From: Bacillus niameyensis
GTDB lineage: Bacteria > Bacillota > Bacilli > Bacillales > Bacillaceae_C
DNA: 64,000 nt
Direction: 5' to 3'
Assembly (NCBI RefSeq): GCF_001375535.1
Contig: NZ_LN831197.1
Coordinates: 4,543,156-4,607,155, forward strand
Every line of letters starts with the position of its first letter. Position 1 is the stretch's first letter. Under the pieces are notes generated by a model. That model was not told the origin of the DNA and made no database searches. It worked only from the letters and a program-made list of their open reading frames with translations. The translations under genes were made by a program, and so were the position numbers. Of the stretch, positions 50,284 to 58,581 are shown piece by piece.

Positions 50284-51912
50284 CTATTCAGCGTCATAGC
50301 GTTTTTGAGCTTCGTTATAGATAGCAATAAAATCTTCTGCCTTTAATCGTTTTGCCTCTTCAAGCCATGCATCCCATTCTTTGTCACCATGAGATTTTGT
50401 CATAACGTATTTCGTACTAAATTCGACACCAGCTGTTAAAAGGTTTGGCTGTAATTTTGCTAATGTATCATTTTCTTTATCTGTGAATTTCAAGATCGGA
50501 TCAATTGGCTGCATTTTTCCTTGCATCATATCTTGAGCCTCTTGTTCTTTTTCGGTGTAGTTAAAATAGACACTACGATCATCTGCACGCAGATACATTC
50601 CTTCTACCCACATTCCGTATTTCGTTTCAAGATCTTTAATTCCAACAACTTCTACATCTAAATCAGGATAGATTACATTACCATCTGCATCTAAATCATA
50701 CATTTCATCTTGAATACCGACTGTAATTAATTCAGCGCCTGAAGGGCTAGATAAGTAGTCAAGTAGTTTTAAAGCAACTTCACTTTTATCATTTTTAGTG
50801 ACTGCATGCCCCCAGTTCGCAACTTTATCTAAACTACGAATTGTATTCTCTGGTCCAACCGGGTTACCATATCTCAAATCATAGTCTGGATTTTCTCCTT
50901 TTACTTGCTCATAGAACATATCAAGGCGACCAATCCAGTCAAACGTAACAAATGATTTATCTGTTGTCATTTTCGTTGTCCAAGAAGCATCTGTATCCGT
51001 AATAAATTCTTTATCAAGTAAACCTTCATTGTATAGCTTCTTCATAAAGTCCAACATATCCTTGTGTTTTGGATCTGTAAACTGGAATTTCCAAGTTCCA
51101 TCACCTTCATCATAATAAGCGGGGTATTGGGCGCCAGTGATGCCCCAACCAAATGCCCAGTCTCTAAAAATATATTCGAGAGTTTTGGACGCGTAAGGAG
51201 CAGAATCTGGATAAGCTTCTTTCAATTTTTTTAGAGCTTCGTAGAATTCATCTGTGTTGTTCCAAAGTTCAATTCCTAGCTCGTCGAAAATATCTTTCCG
51301 ATATAAGAATCCATGGTTAACGTCACGGTTTACACCATATATTGGCCAAGTGTACATGTCACCATCATCACTTGAAAAGGATTTCATAACCCAATCATTT
51401 TCTTCAACGTACAACTTCTTATAGTTAGGAAGCTGATCTAAATAGTCATTGATTGCGACTACGGCACCTTTTTTACCAAGCTCGTTAACTTTCGCTACAG
51501 GCAAACCGTGCCAAATGTCAGGTAGTTGTCCAGATGCTACAACCGTATTAAGCTTCTCCTTATATGTTCCCGAAGAATATGCTTGGATTTTAAGCTTAAT
51601 GCCTGTTCTTTTTTCGATTTCCTTAATAATAGCGGAATCTTGCAAATTAGCTTCATCACTAACTAGCATCCAAGTAAGTTCAACTGGTTTGTCTACGATC
51701 GGCAACGTAATTCCGCCAGTGTCTCCGTAATCTGAGGCAGTAGTTTCATCTTCTTTCTCGGCATCATCGCCTGATTTTTCAGGTGTGTTTCCGCTTTCAT
51801 TATTTGGTTCGTTTCCACCGACGCTTGATGAATCATCGGAATTACTACAAGCAGCGAAAATCCCGAACACTAATAATAAGACTAATAAAACTTTTGATAG
51901 TCTTCCAAGCAT
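50284..51912 (-). CDS. Extracellular sugar-binding lipoprotein (LipO/YtcQ-like)
   Basis: A 542-residue family 1 solute-binding protein. Signal VLLVLLLVFGIFAACSN has the lipobox Cys at residue 21, followed by a Ser/Asn/Glu linker. The mature protein has VELTWMLVSDEANLQD, KLKIQAYSSGTYKEKLNTVV, LPDIWHGL, LYRKDIFDELGIELW and AVTKNDKSEVALKLLDYLSS, typical of the large 530-560 residue LipO class that feeds LplB/LplC permeases. Start ATG with GGGGGAG upstream. It has its own promoter and a cre-like site. Confidence 0.92.
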   Translation of the reverse strand: MLGRLSKVLLVLLLVFGIFAACSNSDDSSSVGGNEPNNESGNTPEKSGDDAEKEDETTASDYGDTGGITLPIVDKPVELTWMLVSDEANLQDSAIIKEIEKRTGIKLKIQAYSSGTYKEKLNTVVASGQLPDIWHGLPVAKVNELGKKGAVVAINDYLDQLPNYKKLYVEENDWVMKSFSSDDGDMYTWPIYGVNRDVNHGFLYRKDIFDELGIELWNNTDEFYEALKKLKEAYPDSAPYASKTLEYIFRDWAFGWGITGAQYPAYYDEGDGTWKFQFTDPKHKDMLDFMKKLYNEGLLDKEFITDTDASWTTKMTTDKSFVTFDWIGRLDMFYEQVKGENPDYDLRYGNPVGPENTIRSLDKVANWGHAVTKNDKSEVALKLLDYLSSPSGAELITVGIQDEMYDLDADGNVIYPDLDVEVVGIKDLETKYGMWVEGMYLRADDRSVYFNYTEKEQEAQDMMQGKMQPIDPILKFTDKENDTLAKLQPNLLTAGVEFSTKYVMTKSHGDKEWDAWLEEAKRLKAEDFIAIYNEAQKRYDAE

Positions 51913-52001
51913 TTTTTCTCCCCCTATACATATTATTAGAACTGCTTTTCTTTTTTGCTCCGCTAATTACTAAGTAAAAACTCTAATCAGCAGGCAACCT
52001 T

Positions 52002-52030
52002 ACTATAGGATTCTTTGTAACAATTGTAAA
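52002..52030 (-). promoter_or_regulatory. Promoter of the sugar ABC operon
   Basis: On the minus strand TTTACA (52030-52025) and TATAGT (52007-52002) with a 17-base spacer, about 90 bases upstream of the binding-protein start. Confidence 0.6.
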
Positions 52031-52074
52031 CAAATGGTTTTCACTTCCTCTGTAGGAAAGGAGGGGAGGATAAT

Positions 52075-52088
52075 GGAAAGCGCTTAAA
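52075..52088 (-). promoter_or_regulatory. cre-like site near the sugar ABC promoter
   Basis: TTTAAGCGCTTTCC on the minus strand keeps the AARCG core and matches 12 of 14 positions of the CcpA consensus TGNAARCGNWWWCA. It sits 45 bases upstream of the -35. Confidence 0.4.
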
Positions 52089-52205
52089 AGTCTTTAGTAT
52101 CAACGATAAAATGGGTGGTGGAATTTCGTAAATAGGTAGAAATTTATAAAGTCGATCATTATTTACTTCACAAAAAATGGACAAGTAATATAGAGGGTGA
52201 CAAGG
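52089..52205. other. Rest of the gap upstream of the sugar ABC operon
   Basis: No gene and no further recognisable element is visible here; the flanking parts carry the promoter, the cre-like site and the YesL terminator. Confidence 0.4.
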
Positions 52206-52245
52206 AAAAAACAGCTTTCCGATGTCTATTCGAAAAGCTGTTTTT
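52206..52245 (-). terminator. Terminator after the YesL-like gene
   Basis: AAAAACAGCTTT (52206-52217) and AAAGCTGTTTTT (52234-52245) form a 12-bp stem with built-in U-run, 23 bases past the minus-strand stop. Confidence 0.85.
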
Positions 52246-52267
52246 AGAAAACGATTACATTTTATAG

Positions 52268-52924
52268 TTATTGATTCACTATATTTTCCTGTTGAATGTG
52301 ATTTTTTTCGATTTTATATTTAATTTTTCCGAATGCACGATTTGCCGAAGCCATTATAATAAATGCTGTTGCACTTGCTCCAAAAAAGATAATTAAGCCA
52401 GGCACCATAGTCAATAGTATTCCTGTAAAGAAAAGGCCGACAAGCATGATGATCGTTGATAAAGGGCTAGCAAAGGTGAATAAAAAGCTAAATTTAAAGT
52501 ATTGAAACAGTTTCATCTCATAGCTGACGAATACGGGAAAAAGATAAAGGCACATTAAACTAAATATGAATAAAATGACCATTAAAACGAGTGCAAGTAT
52601 TTGAAAAGTTGCACCTGGTGAAATTAAGATTACCCGATAATCAACGTAAAGGATCAGGGAGATAACTCCAAGTACTAGGCCAAGTAAATTTGCCTTTTTA
52701 AAATCCTTTTTAAAAGATCGCCAGTACGTTTTAAAGATGGGGAGATCTGTCTCACCTTTCATCCATTTGCGCATCACACTGAACAATGCGGTAGTTGATG
52801 GCATAATCCCAAGTACAATGCCCCCTACTCCAATAAACAAAACCCATAGAATATTTACGTAGACAAGTCGGATAACCCAATCACCTAGCTTATAAAGTGC
52901 TCCAATAAACCCTTTCAATTCCAC
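52268..52924 (-). CDS. YesL family membrane protein (DUF624)
   Basis: A 218-residue protein with about five membrane helices. Family marks are YKLGDWVIRLVYVNILWVLF at the N-terminus, GIMPSTTALFSVMRKWMKGE, and FKTYWRSFKKDFKKANLLG. YesL-type proteins are found next to sugar ABC transporters of the LplABC/YtcQ class and are thought to assist them, but no mechanism is known. It lies between the AraC gene and the binding-protein gene on the same strand, consistent with this role. Confidence 0.9.
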   Translation of the reverse strand: MELKGFIGALYKLGDWVIRLVYVNILWVLFIGVGGIVLGIMPSTTALFSVMRKWMKGETDLPIFKTYWRSFKKDFKKANLLGLVLGVISLILYVDYRVILISPGATFQILALVLMVILFIFSLMCLYLFPVFVSYEMKLFQYFKFSFLFTFASPLSTIIMLVGLFFTGILLTMVPGLIIFFGASATAFIIMASANRAFGKIKYKIEKNHIQQENIVNQ

Positions 52925-53033
52925 GGATATTCCCCCAATGTATTAGCAAAGTAGTTAAAAGATTACGCTAATTATAACATAAGCATATGGTGTGGGGAGT
53001 TAATTCTAAATATTCTAATAGGTAGAACTAAGT

Positions 53034-53855
53034 TTAGTCCTCGGATAGATGTGCGGCTCCCCGTGAATTTGCCGAGTCCGCTGTTTTGATCGTTTTTTGA
53101 TATTCTTGAGGAGAGAGAGACATCAGCCTTTTAAACACTCTGCAAAAATAGGATGTATCATAGTATCCTAAGTATTCACTTATACTCGAGATTGCCATAT
53201 TTGAATTTAGTAAGAGGTTACTTGCTTCAAGAATTCGTAATTGATGAAGGTATTGAATGGGTGTTTGGCCTGTAACTTCTTTAAATATGGAAATCGTATA
53301 GTTTGGTGATTTTTGAATTAACTTTGCGAGAGAATCAATTTCAATTGGGCTTCTATAGTGATGAATTATATATTCTTGTATAGTTTGTGCGTACTTAAGT
53401 TTCATTGGCGAAGTTTCGGTTTCTTCTTTTTCGCGAGCGAGCATTCCGATTATTTCTTGTAAAATTCCTAGACAGATATACAGATTGTACTTATTATTCC
53501 CTTTTAGATCTCTGTAAAGATATTCAGCTCGTTGCTTAAAATATTGAAAGTTTCGAGGCTTAATTTTAAAGAATTGCCTTTTATCTAAAAAGGGAATCCC
53601 GATTTCCTTTTCATGATCAATAAATAAAATGGTATATTTTTGATGTAAGGTAAATTGGTAGTTTTCCCCACTTCTAACTGCGGATCTAGGAATATACATT
53701 ATTTCACCTTTATCTAATTCTACTTTTTCATTATCAATCGTGTATTGTACTTTACCTTCCACAACAATTACTAGGACATGATAGAAAATTTTTTCAGTTG
53801 ATGTACCCCAATTTTTAATAAGATTATCGAAATGAACGGATTCAAATGTGAAAAT
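53034..53855 (-). CDS. AraC family transcriptional regulator with cupin domain
   Basis: A 273-residue regulator. The N-terminal cupin is TEKIFYHVLVIVVEGKVQYT followed by ELDKGEIMYIPRSAV; the C-terminal AraC domain (about residues 170-265) has IQEYIIHHYRSPIEIDSLAK, NYTISIFKEVTGQTPIQYLH, ISSISEYLGYYDTSYFCRVF and MSLSPQEYQKTI. The first conventional start, GTG 53762, would cut the cupin in its first strand. The frame stays open upstream to a TAGGAGGGG site (53869-53861), seven bases from an ATT at 53855. I therefore place the start at ATT 53855. It is divergent from the sulfatase gene and probably regulates both sides. Confidence 0.85.
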   Translation of the reverse strand: MFTFESVHFDNLIKNWGTSTEKIFYHVLVIVVEGKVQYTIDNEKVELDKGEIMYIPRSAVRSGENYQFTLHQKYTILFIDHEKEIGIPFLDKRQFFKIKPRNFQYFKQRAEYLYRDLKGNNKYNLYICLGILQEIIGMLAREKEETETSPMKLKYAQTIQEYIIHHYRSPIEIDSLAKLIQKSPNYTISIFKEVTGQTPIQYLHQLRILEASNLLLNSNMAISSISEYLGYYDTSYFCRVFKRLMSLSPQEYQKTIKTADSANSRGAAHLSED

Positions 53856-53869
53856 AATGACCCCTCCTA

Positions 53870-54095
53870 CTATGAATCTTTCACTATTTTGGGCTAATTT
53901 TATAGTGGTTAGTTTTTATACCAAACAAGGCTAAATAAACCGCAACGCTCTTTCTAAAGTAAGCCAAACGCACATAATGTGGTCAATTGTTTTTATTAGA
54001 AGATAGGAATTTTGTTAGGAGCCTAACTTGCACTTCCTTATTTATCACAATATTACGGGATTTACAGTTAATGTAAAGATTTTGATTATATTGTA
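53870..54095. other. Divergent control region, AraC to sulfatase
   Basis: No gene on either strand. The region holds AT-rich promoter-like sequence; firm elements are the dyad at 54096 and the cre site at 54151, listed separately. Confidence 0.4.
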
Positions 54096-54108
54096 CAACG
54101 AATCGTTG
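54096..54108. promoter_or_regulatory. Palindrome in the sulfatase promoter region
   Basis: CAACGAATCGTTG is a 13-base dyad with six-base arms (CAACGA and TCGTTG), just upstream of a weak TTGAAT-N17-TGTTAA promoter. It may bind a local regulator. Confidence 0.35.
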
Positions 54109-54150
54109 AATCGTACATGGACTAATTGTGTTAATTTGTTACGATTTTAG

Positions 54151-54164
54151 TGGAAACGTTATCA
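54151..54164 (+). promoter_or_regulatory. Catabolite-responsive element (cre) of the sulfatase operon
   Basis: TGGAAACGTTATCA fits all 14 positions of the CcpA consensus TGNAARCGNWWWCA. It lies 37 bases upstream of the sulfatase start, downstream of the probable promoter, where CcpA acts as a roadblock when preferred sugars are present. Confidence 0.7.
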
Positions 54165-54200
54165 TGTTAAGCGACATTTTATTTAAGGAGCGTTAGACGT

Positions 54201-55661
54201 ATGAAAGTATTATTTTTAGACTTGGATTCTACTAATCCCAATCATTTAGGATGTTACGGATATCATCGAAATACATCGCCGAATATTGATCGAATAGCTG
54301 AAGAAGGTGTTAGATTTACGAATTACTATACATCGGATGCACCATGTTTTCCTTCGCGCACGGCCTTAATGACAGGAAAGTTTGGAATCCATAATGGCGT
54401 CGTTAATCATGGCGGATCAGCTGCAGATGTTCGCCATGAAGGAGTAAATCGAGGATTTAAAGACAAGCTTGCAACAGAAAGTTTCCCGTCGTTATTTCGT
54501 TCTATGAATATGAAAACAACCTTAATTAGTCCCTTTGCAGAAAGACATTCTGCGTACACATTTTATGCAGGTTTTAACGAAATGCATAATACTGGTCAAA
54601 GCGGCGGAGAGTTGGCAGAGGATGTTACACCAACTGTATTAAATTGGTTGGAACAAAATGCAAATAAAGATGACTGGTTTTTATATGTAAATTATTGGGA
54701 TCCGCATACACCCTACCGAACACCTGAAACTTTTGGGAATCCATTTGAAGGAGAACCACTACCAGTGTGGCTTACTGATGAAATTTTTGAAAAGCATAAG
54801 GAAAAAGTCGGCCCACATAGTGTCCATGAAATTAACATGTTTGATAATAACACATATCCAGAATATCCAAGATATCCTGGTGAGATTAAAAATAAAGATG
54901 ATTTACGGAAAATGATTGATGGGTATGATTGCGGAATCCGCTATATGGATGAGCATGTAGGATATATTTTTAAACAATTAGAAAAACAGGGGTTAATGGA
55001 TGAAGTTATTATTATTATTACCTCAGATCACGGGGAGAACATGGGGGAGTTGGGCATATATGGTGAACATGGAACATCTGACCAAGGAACTTGTCGGATT
55101 CCGATGATTATTCGCTGGCCTGGTTACAAGAAAGGACATGTTGACCATGGTTTGCATTATCATCTTGATTTATTGCCAACAGTTGCTGAGATAGTGGGGA
55201 AGGAGCCGCAAGCTAGTTGGGATGGGCAAAGTTACGCTGACACGATTACGAAGGGTGAAGATACAGGGCGAGATTATCTTGTAGTTTCTCAATGTGCACA
55301 CGTTTGCCAAAGAAGTGTTCGATTTGGTGACTGGTTGTATATTCGAACTTATCATGATGGCTATCATTTATTTAACAAAGAAATGCTTTATAACATTAAG
55401 AATGACCCGCTTGAAACAACGGATTTAGCTGCAGAGCGCTCTGACCTTTGTAGACAAGCCGTCTATTACCTCATGGAATGGCACGATGAAATGATGGGTA
55501 CGATGCCATTTGATATTGACCCACTCTGGACAGTAATGAAAGAGGGTGGACCATTGCACGCAAAAGGACATTTGAAAAAGTATATTGAGAGATTAGAAGA
55601 AACAGGAAGAGGCCATGCAATTCCAGAATTAAAGAGACGTCATCCACAAGAATTGCGTTAA
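54201..55661 (+). CDS. Cysteine-type sulfatase
   Basis: A 486-residue type I sulfatase. VLFLDLDSTNPNHLGCYGY holds the metal-binding Asp pair; APCFPSRTALMTGK (residues 47-60) holds the CxPxR motif whose Cys49 must be converted to formylglycine; VIIIITSDHGENMGE holds the second Asp-His metal pair, and the Lys-His elements GEHGTSDQG follow. No signal peptide is present, so it works in the cytoplasm on imported sulfated sugars. GGAGCG precedes the ATG by nine bases. A maturase gene is not in the window. It is co-directional with a binding protein nine bases downstream and divergent from the AraC regulator. Confidence 0.93.
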   Translation: MKVLFLDLDSTNPNHLGCYGYHRNTSPNIDRIAEEGVRFTNYYTSDAPCFPSRTALMTGKFGIHNGVVNHGGSAADVRHEGVNRGFKDKLATESFPSLFRSMNMKTTLISPFAERHSAYTFYAGFNEMHNTGQSGGELAEDVTPTVLNWLEQNANKDDWFLYVNYWDPHTPYRTPETFGNPFEGEPLPVWLTDEIFEKHKEKVGPHSVHEINMFDNNTYPEYPRYPGEIKNKDDLRKMIDGYDCGIRYMDEHVGYIFKQLEKQGLMDEVIIIITSDHGENMGELGIYGEHGTSDQGTCRIPMIIRWPGYKKGHVDHGLHYHLDLLPTVAEIVGKEPQASWDGQSYADTITKGEDTGRDYLVVSQCAHVCQRSVRFGDWLYIRTYHDGYHLFNKEMLYNIKNDPLETTDLAAERSDLCRQAVYYLMEWHDEMMGTMPFDIDPLWTVMKEGGPLHAKGHLKKYIERLEETGRGHAIPELKRRHPQELR

Positions 55662-55690
55662 AAAACTATATGAAAAGAAGGGAGTACAAA

Positions 55691-57298
55691 ATGAAAAAAA
55701 ATCGAGTGTTTTATATTATATGTATAAGTTTACTCATAATTCTAGCTGCATGTTCAACTAACCCAGCAGGCGGGAAGCAAACGGAAACAGATCAGGAAGC
55801 ACTAGATAAGGTTAAAGAAACAGGGTTTCCGATTGTCGAGAAGAAGATCACATTAAAAATGTTTACATCGAAATCTGGAACTAATACAAATGTTGATTGG
55901 AATGACCTGCTCGTTTGGAACACATATGAAGATATGACGAACGTAAAAATAGATTGGATAGAGCAAGTTTCAATGGATAACTTAGATGAAAAACGGAATT
56001 TAGCTTTATCTACAGGCAGTTTACCAGATGTATTTTATGCCTCCAGTGTATCGAATTTGGATTTGTACAAATATGGTCAACAAGGCATGTTTGTAGAGCT
56101 TAACGATTTGATCGATCAATATGCACCTAATTTGAAAAAATTAATGGATAATGACCCTAACATTAAAAGGGGAATGGTTTTCCCTGACGGAAAGATTTAT
56201 TCGATGCCTGGTGTAAGGGATCCAGAGTTTTTATCTATCCGTCTAGGCGCACGTCCGTGGATCAATCAAAATTATTTAGATGAGCTAGGGATTGAAGCGC
56301 CCGAAACAACAGAAGATTTCTATCAGTTTCTCAAAGCTGTGAAAGATCAAGATTTTGGACATGGTAAGATCATTCCATATGGAGGAGTCAATATTAACGA
56401 TCTATTTGGGTGGCTACGAGGTGCCTTTGGTTTAGGTACTACAGGTGGAACAGGACTTGTCGATAAATCTCCAAATGGAGAAGGATTACGATTTATGCCA
56501 ACATCTGATGCTTATAAAGAGATGTTGACGTATGTTCATAAGCTATATTCTGAAGGACTTATTGAACAAAACATCTTTACGATAGAATGGGCACAGTTTA
56601 TGGCGAATGCTAAAGAAGGAAAATATGCTAGTACAATGTTTTACGATCCAAGTCGAACATTTCAAGGTGTAGAAGGAGAGCATTTTGTAAGTTTAAGTGC
56701 TTTAAAAGGTCCAAACGGAGATCAAATGTACACAAATGTAACATCTCCACTTTTTAATAATGGACAATTTGCAATCACGCAAAATAACCCGAACCCTGCT
56801 GCAACAGTTAGATGGCTTGATTATTTTTACAGTGATGAAGGTGCAAAACTCATGTATATGGGGATTGAAGGCAAGACTTATGAAGAGGAGAACGGTGTAT
56901 ATCAATATGTTGATGAAATTGAAAATGCGGAACATAGAGAAACAGCTATCTCACAATACTTGCCATGGGTAGGAGTGAATCCTCCAGGAATCGTAAAGAA
57001 GGATTTCTTTACTGGGTCTGAGGCTTCCGATGCATCTTTAGAAGCTGCAGCTAAAATTGAGCCATTTATTCCCGAGGAAATATGGTCAACCTTTACTTAC
57101 ACGGAGGATGAAAATAAATTCCTCTCTTCAAATGGTCAAGATATTGAAAAATATGTAACTGAAATGCGTGATAAGTTTATCTCGGGTAATGAGTCTTTGG
57201 ATAAATGGGATCAATACGTGAAAGAAATTGAACAAATGGGTCTTCAAAAGTACATGGAAATACAAGAAAAAGCGTATGACCGTTACCAAGGTAACTAA
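55691..57298 (+). CDS. Extracellular sugar-binding lipoprotein, second copy
   Basis: A 535-residue family 1 solute-binding protein of the LipO class. Signal ICISLLIILAACSTN has the lipobox Cys at residue 22. Mature motifs are ITLKMFTSKSGTNTNVDWND, LPDVFYASSVSNLDLYKYG, MVFPDGKIYSMPGVRDPEF and FYSDEGAKLMYMGIEG. ATG 55691 has AAGGGAG about six bases upstream; an in-frame start at 55670 lacks one. It is paired with the sulfatase without its own permeases, so it probably delivers a sulfated sugar to the permease pair at 48.3-50.2 kb. Confidence 0.9.
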   Translation: MKKNRVFYIICISLLIILAACSTNPAGGKQTETDQEALDKVKETGFPIVEKKITLKMFTSKSGTNTNVDWNDLLVWNTYEDMTNVKIDWIEQVSMDNLDEKRNLALSTGSLPDVFYASSVSNLDLYKYGQQGMFVELNDLIDQYAPNLKKLMDNDPNIKRGMVFPDGKIYSMPGVRDPEFLSIRLGARPWINQNYLDELGIEAPETTEDFYQFLKAVKDQDFGHGKIIPYGGVNINDLFGWLRGAFGLGTTGGTGLVDKSPNGEGLRFMPTSDAYKEMLTYVHKLYSEGLIEQNIFTIEWAQFMANAKEGKYASTMFYDPSRTFQGVEGEHFVSLSALKGPNGDQMYTNVTSPLFNNGQFAITQNNPNPAATVRWLDYFYSDEGAKLMYMGIEGKTYEEENGVYQYVDEIENAEHRETAISQYLPWVGVNPPGIVKKDFFTGSEASDASLEAAAKIEPFIPEEIWSTFTYTEDENKFLSSNGQDIEKYVTEMRDKFISGNESLDKWDQYVKEIEQMGLQKYMEIQEKAYDRYQGN

Positions 57299-57302
57299 AC
57301 GA

Positions 57303-57360
57303 GTAGGGGGGCTGTCCAAAAAGTGGAAGATTACTTTCTTTTTGGGCAACCCTATTTTTT
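57303..57360 (+). terminator. Terminator of the sulfatase operon
   Basis: GTAGGG and CCCTAT close a long stem that includes GTCCAAAAAG paired with CTTTTTGGGC, followed by TTTTTT. Confidence 0.85.
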
Positions 57361-57531
57361 GTTTATGTCCTACAGTATGGATGAAGTCTAATTAGACGCT
57401 ATGCGATTTGCAGAGTCTCGGCCTTCCGCTCCAATGAATTGAATGATTGCATTCTACATATATTCCAAAAACTGCGCAAAAAACTGTCTGATCTTTATGG
57501 CATATGCTATTAATGTTTACTGGAAGTGATT
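57361..57531. other. Gene-free stretch
   Basis: No gene or clear regulatory element seen before the promoter at 57532. Confidence 0.4.
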
Positions 57532-57560
57532 TTTACAGTTAAAAACGTATACTTTATAGT
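57532..57560 (+). promoter_or_regulatory. Promoter of the CBO0543-type gene
   Basis: TTTACA (57532-57537) and TATAGT (57555-57560) with a 17-base spacer; transcription would begin about 50 bases before the start codon. Confidence 0.6.
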
Positions 57561-57618
57561 ATGATTTCTCCCAAACAATAACAAACTTATAAAAGTATGA
57601 ATTTATTGGGGGAAAATT

Positions 57619-58065
57619 ATGATCAATTATTGGATTTTTGGTTTTATATTACCTTGGTTGCTTTTAATTCTATTTTTTCGAGTAAATCTGAAGCTCGTAA
57701 TTATAATGGCTCCTTTTGTTTCAGTAGTTGCCTTTGTATTAAATGAGATAGGATTTAATAATTTTTGGGATTTTATTCCGAGGTTTAAAAATATATCATT
57801 ATCGTCACTACCATTAAACTTAGGCTTATACCCAGTTCTTGGTTGTCTTTTAGTTTATTCACTTCAATTATCTACAAGAAAGCCGGTAGTTTGGATGGTG
57901 TTTTATGGATTAATAACAACTGGAATGGAGTATGTTGCTTTAGTAGCAAAATATATATTCTATTATAATGGCTGGAATATATTCCATACGTTTCTTAGTT
58001 ATTTATTGGCATATATTTTAGTGTTTTTTTATTATAAAGTAATGGTTCGATATGACGTACTATGA
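57619..58065 (+). CDS. CBO0543 family small membrane protein
   Basis: A 148-residue protein with four to five hydrophobic helices (about 4-20, 27-46, 68-84, 92-112, 120-140). NLGLYPVLGCLLVYSLQL and GWNIFHTFLSYLLAYILVFF are typical of the CBO0543 group common in Bacillus and Clostridium, of unknown function. GGGGGAAA lies seven bases before ATG 57619. Monocistronic, with its own promoter. Confidence 0.75.
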   Translation: MINYWIFGFILPWLLLILFFRVNLKLVIIMAPFVSVVAFVLNEIGFNNFWDFIPRFKNISLSSLPLNLGLYPVLGCLLVYSLQLSTRKPVVWMVFYGLITTGMEYVALVAKYIFYYNGWNIFHTFLSYLLAYILVFFYYKVMVRYDVL

Positions 58066-58087
58066 TGTTACAAGTTTGATTACGTAT

Positions 58088-58279
58088 TTAGTTTTGAAAT
58101 TCCGCACAATAATGGTTAACGAGCTCCTCAATTAAATTGTGTTCAGGAAATTCCCCCGAAAACTCAAATTTAATTTCTTCTATAAAAACTCCATCTTTAT
58201 ATACATGAATTGCTCCATCTTGACTAACAACACTATACTCTTGTTCAAAAACGAAACCATTTCGCTCAATTGCACCCAT
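58088..58279 (-). CDS. YbxH family small protein (DUF5370)
   Basis: A 63-residue protein that matches YbxH-type proteins along its whole length: MGAIERNGFVFEQEYSVVSQ, GAIHVYKDGVFIEEI, FSGEFPEHNLIEELVNHYC. ATG 58279 has AAAGGAGAG eight bases upstream; the open frame to 58381 adds 34 residues unrelated to the family. It is convergent with the CBO0543-type gene. Function unknown. Confidence 0.85.
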   Translation of the reverse strand: MGAIERNGFVFEQEYSVVSQDGAIHVYKDGVFIEEIKFEFSGEFPEHNLIEELVNHYCAEFQN

Positions 58280-58581
58280 TTGAACATCTCTCCTTTTTTT
58301 CTTATTGTTACTTATTTGCTGGAAAGTATGTGAGAGAGGGATTAGTTCTACTTTAGTGCAGTACATTGGATGAACATTCATTTCTACGTATTGTTGCTGT
58401 TCTAAATTATGGCTATCATGTTAAAAATCACTATATAATTTTCAAAGTTGGAAACCTTTCTGTTGCTAATTCTCGGAGGCTTAAGCCATAATAGACATAT
58501 CTTTCTTTCTTCGGAAATTTCGAGGGAGAAGGCGTTTTTTATGTAAATTTTAGTTGTTTGTAGTGCAGAGGAGAAAGAAAC
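58280..58581. other. Divergent region between the YbxH-like and MFS genes
   Basis: A TATAAT at 58432-58437 on the plus strand has no convincing -35 partner. No operator or riboswitch was recognised. Confidence 0.4.
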
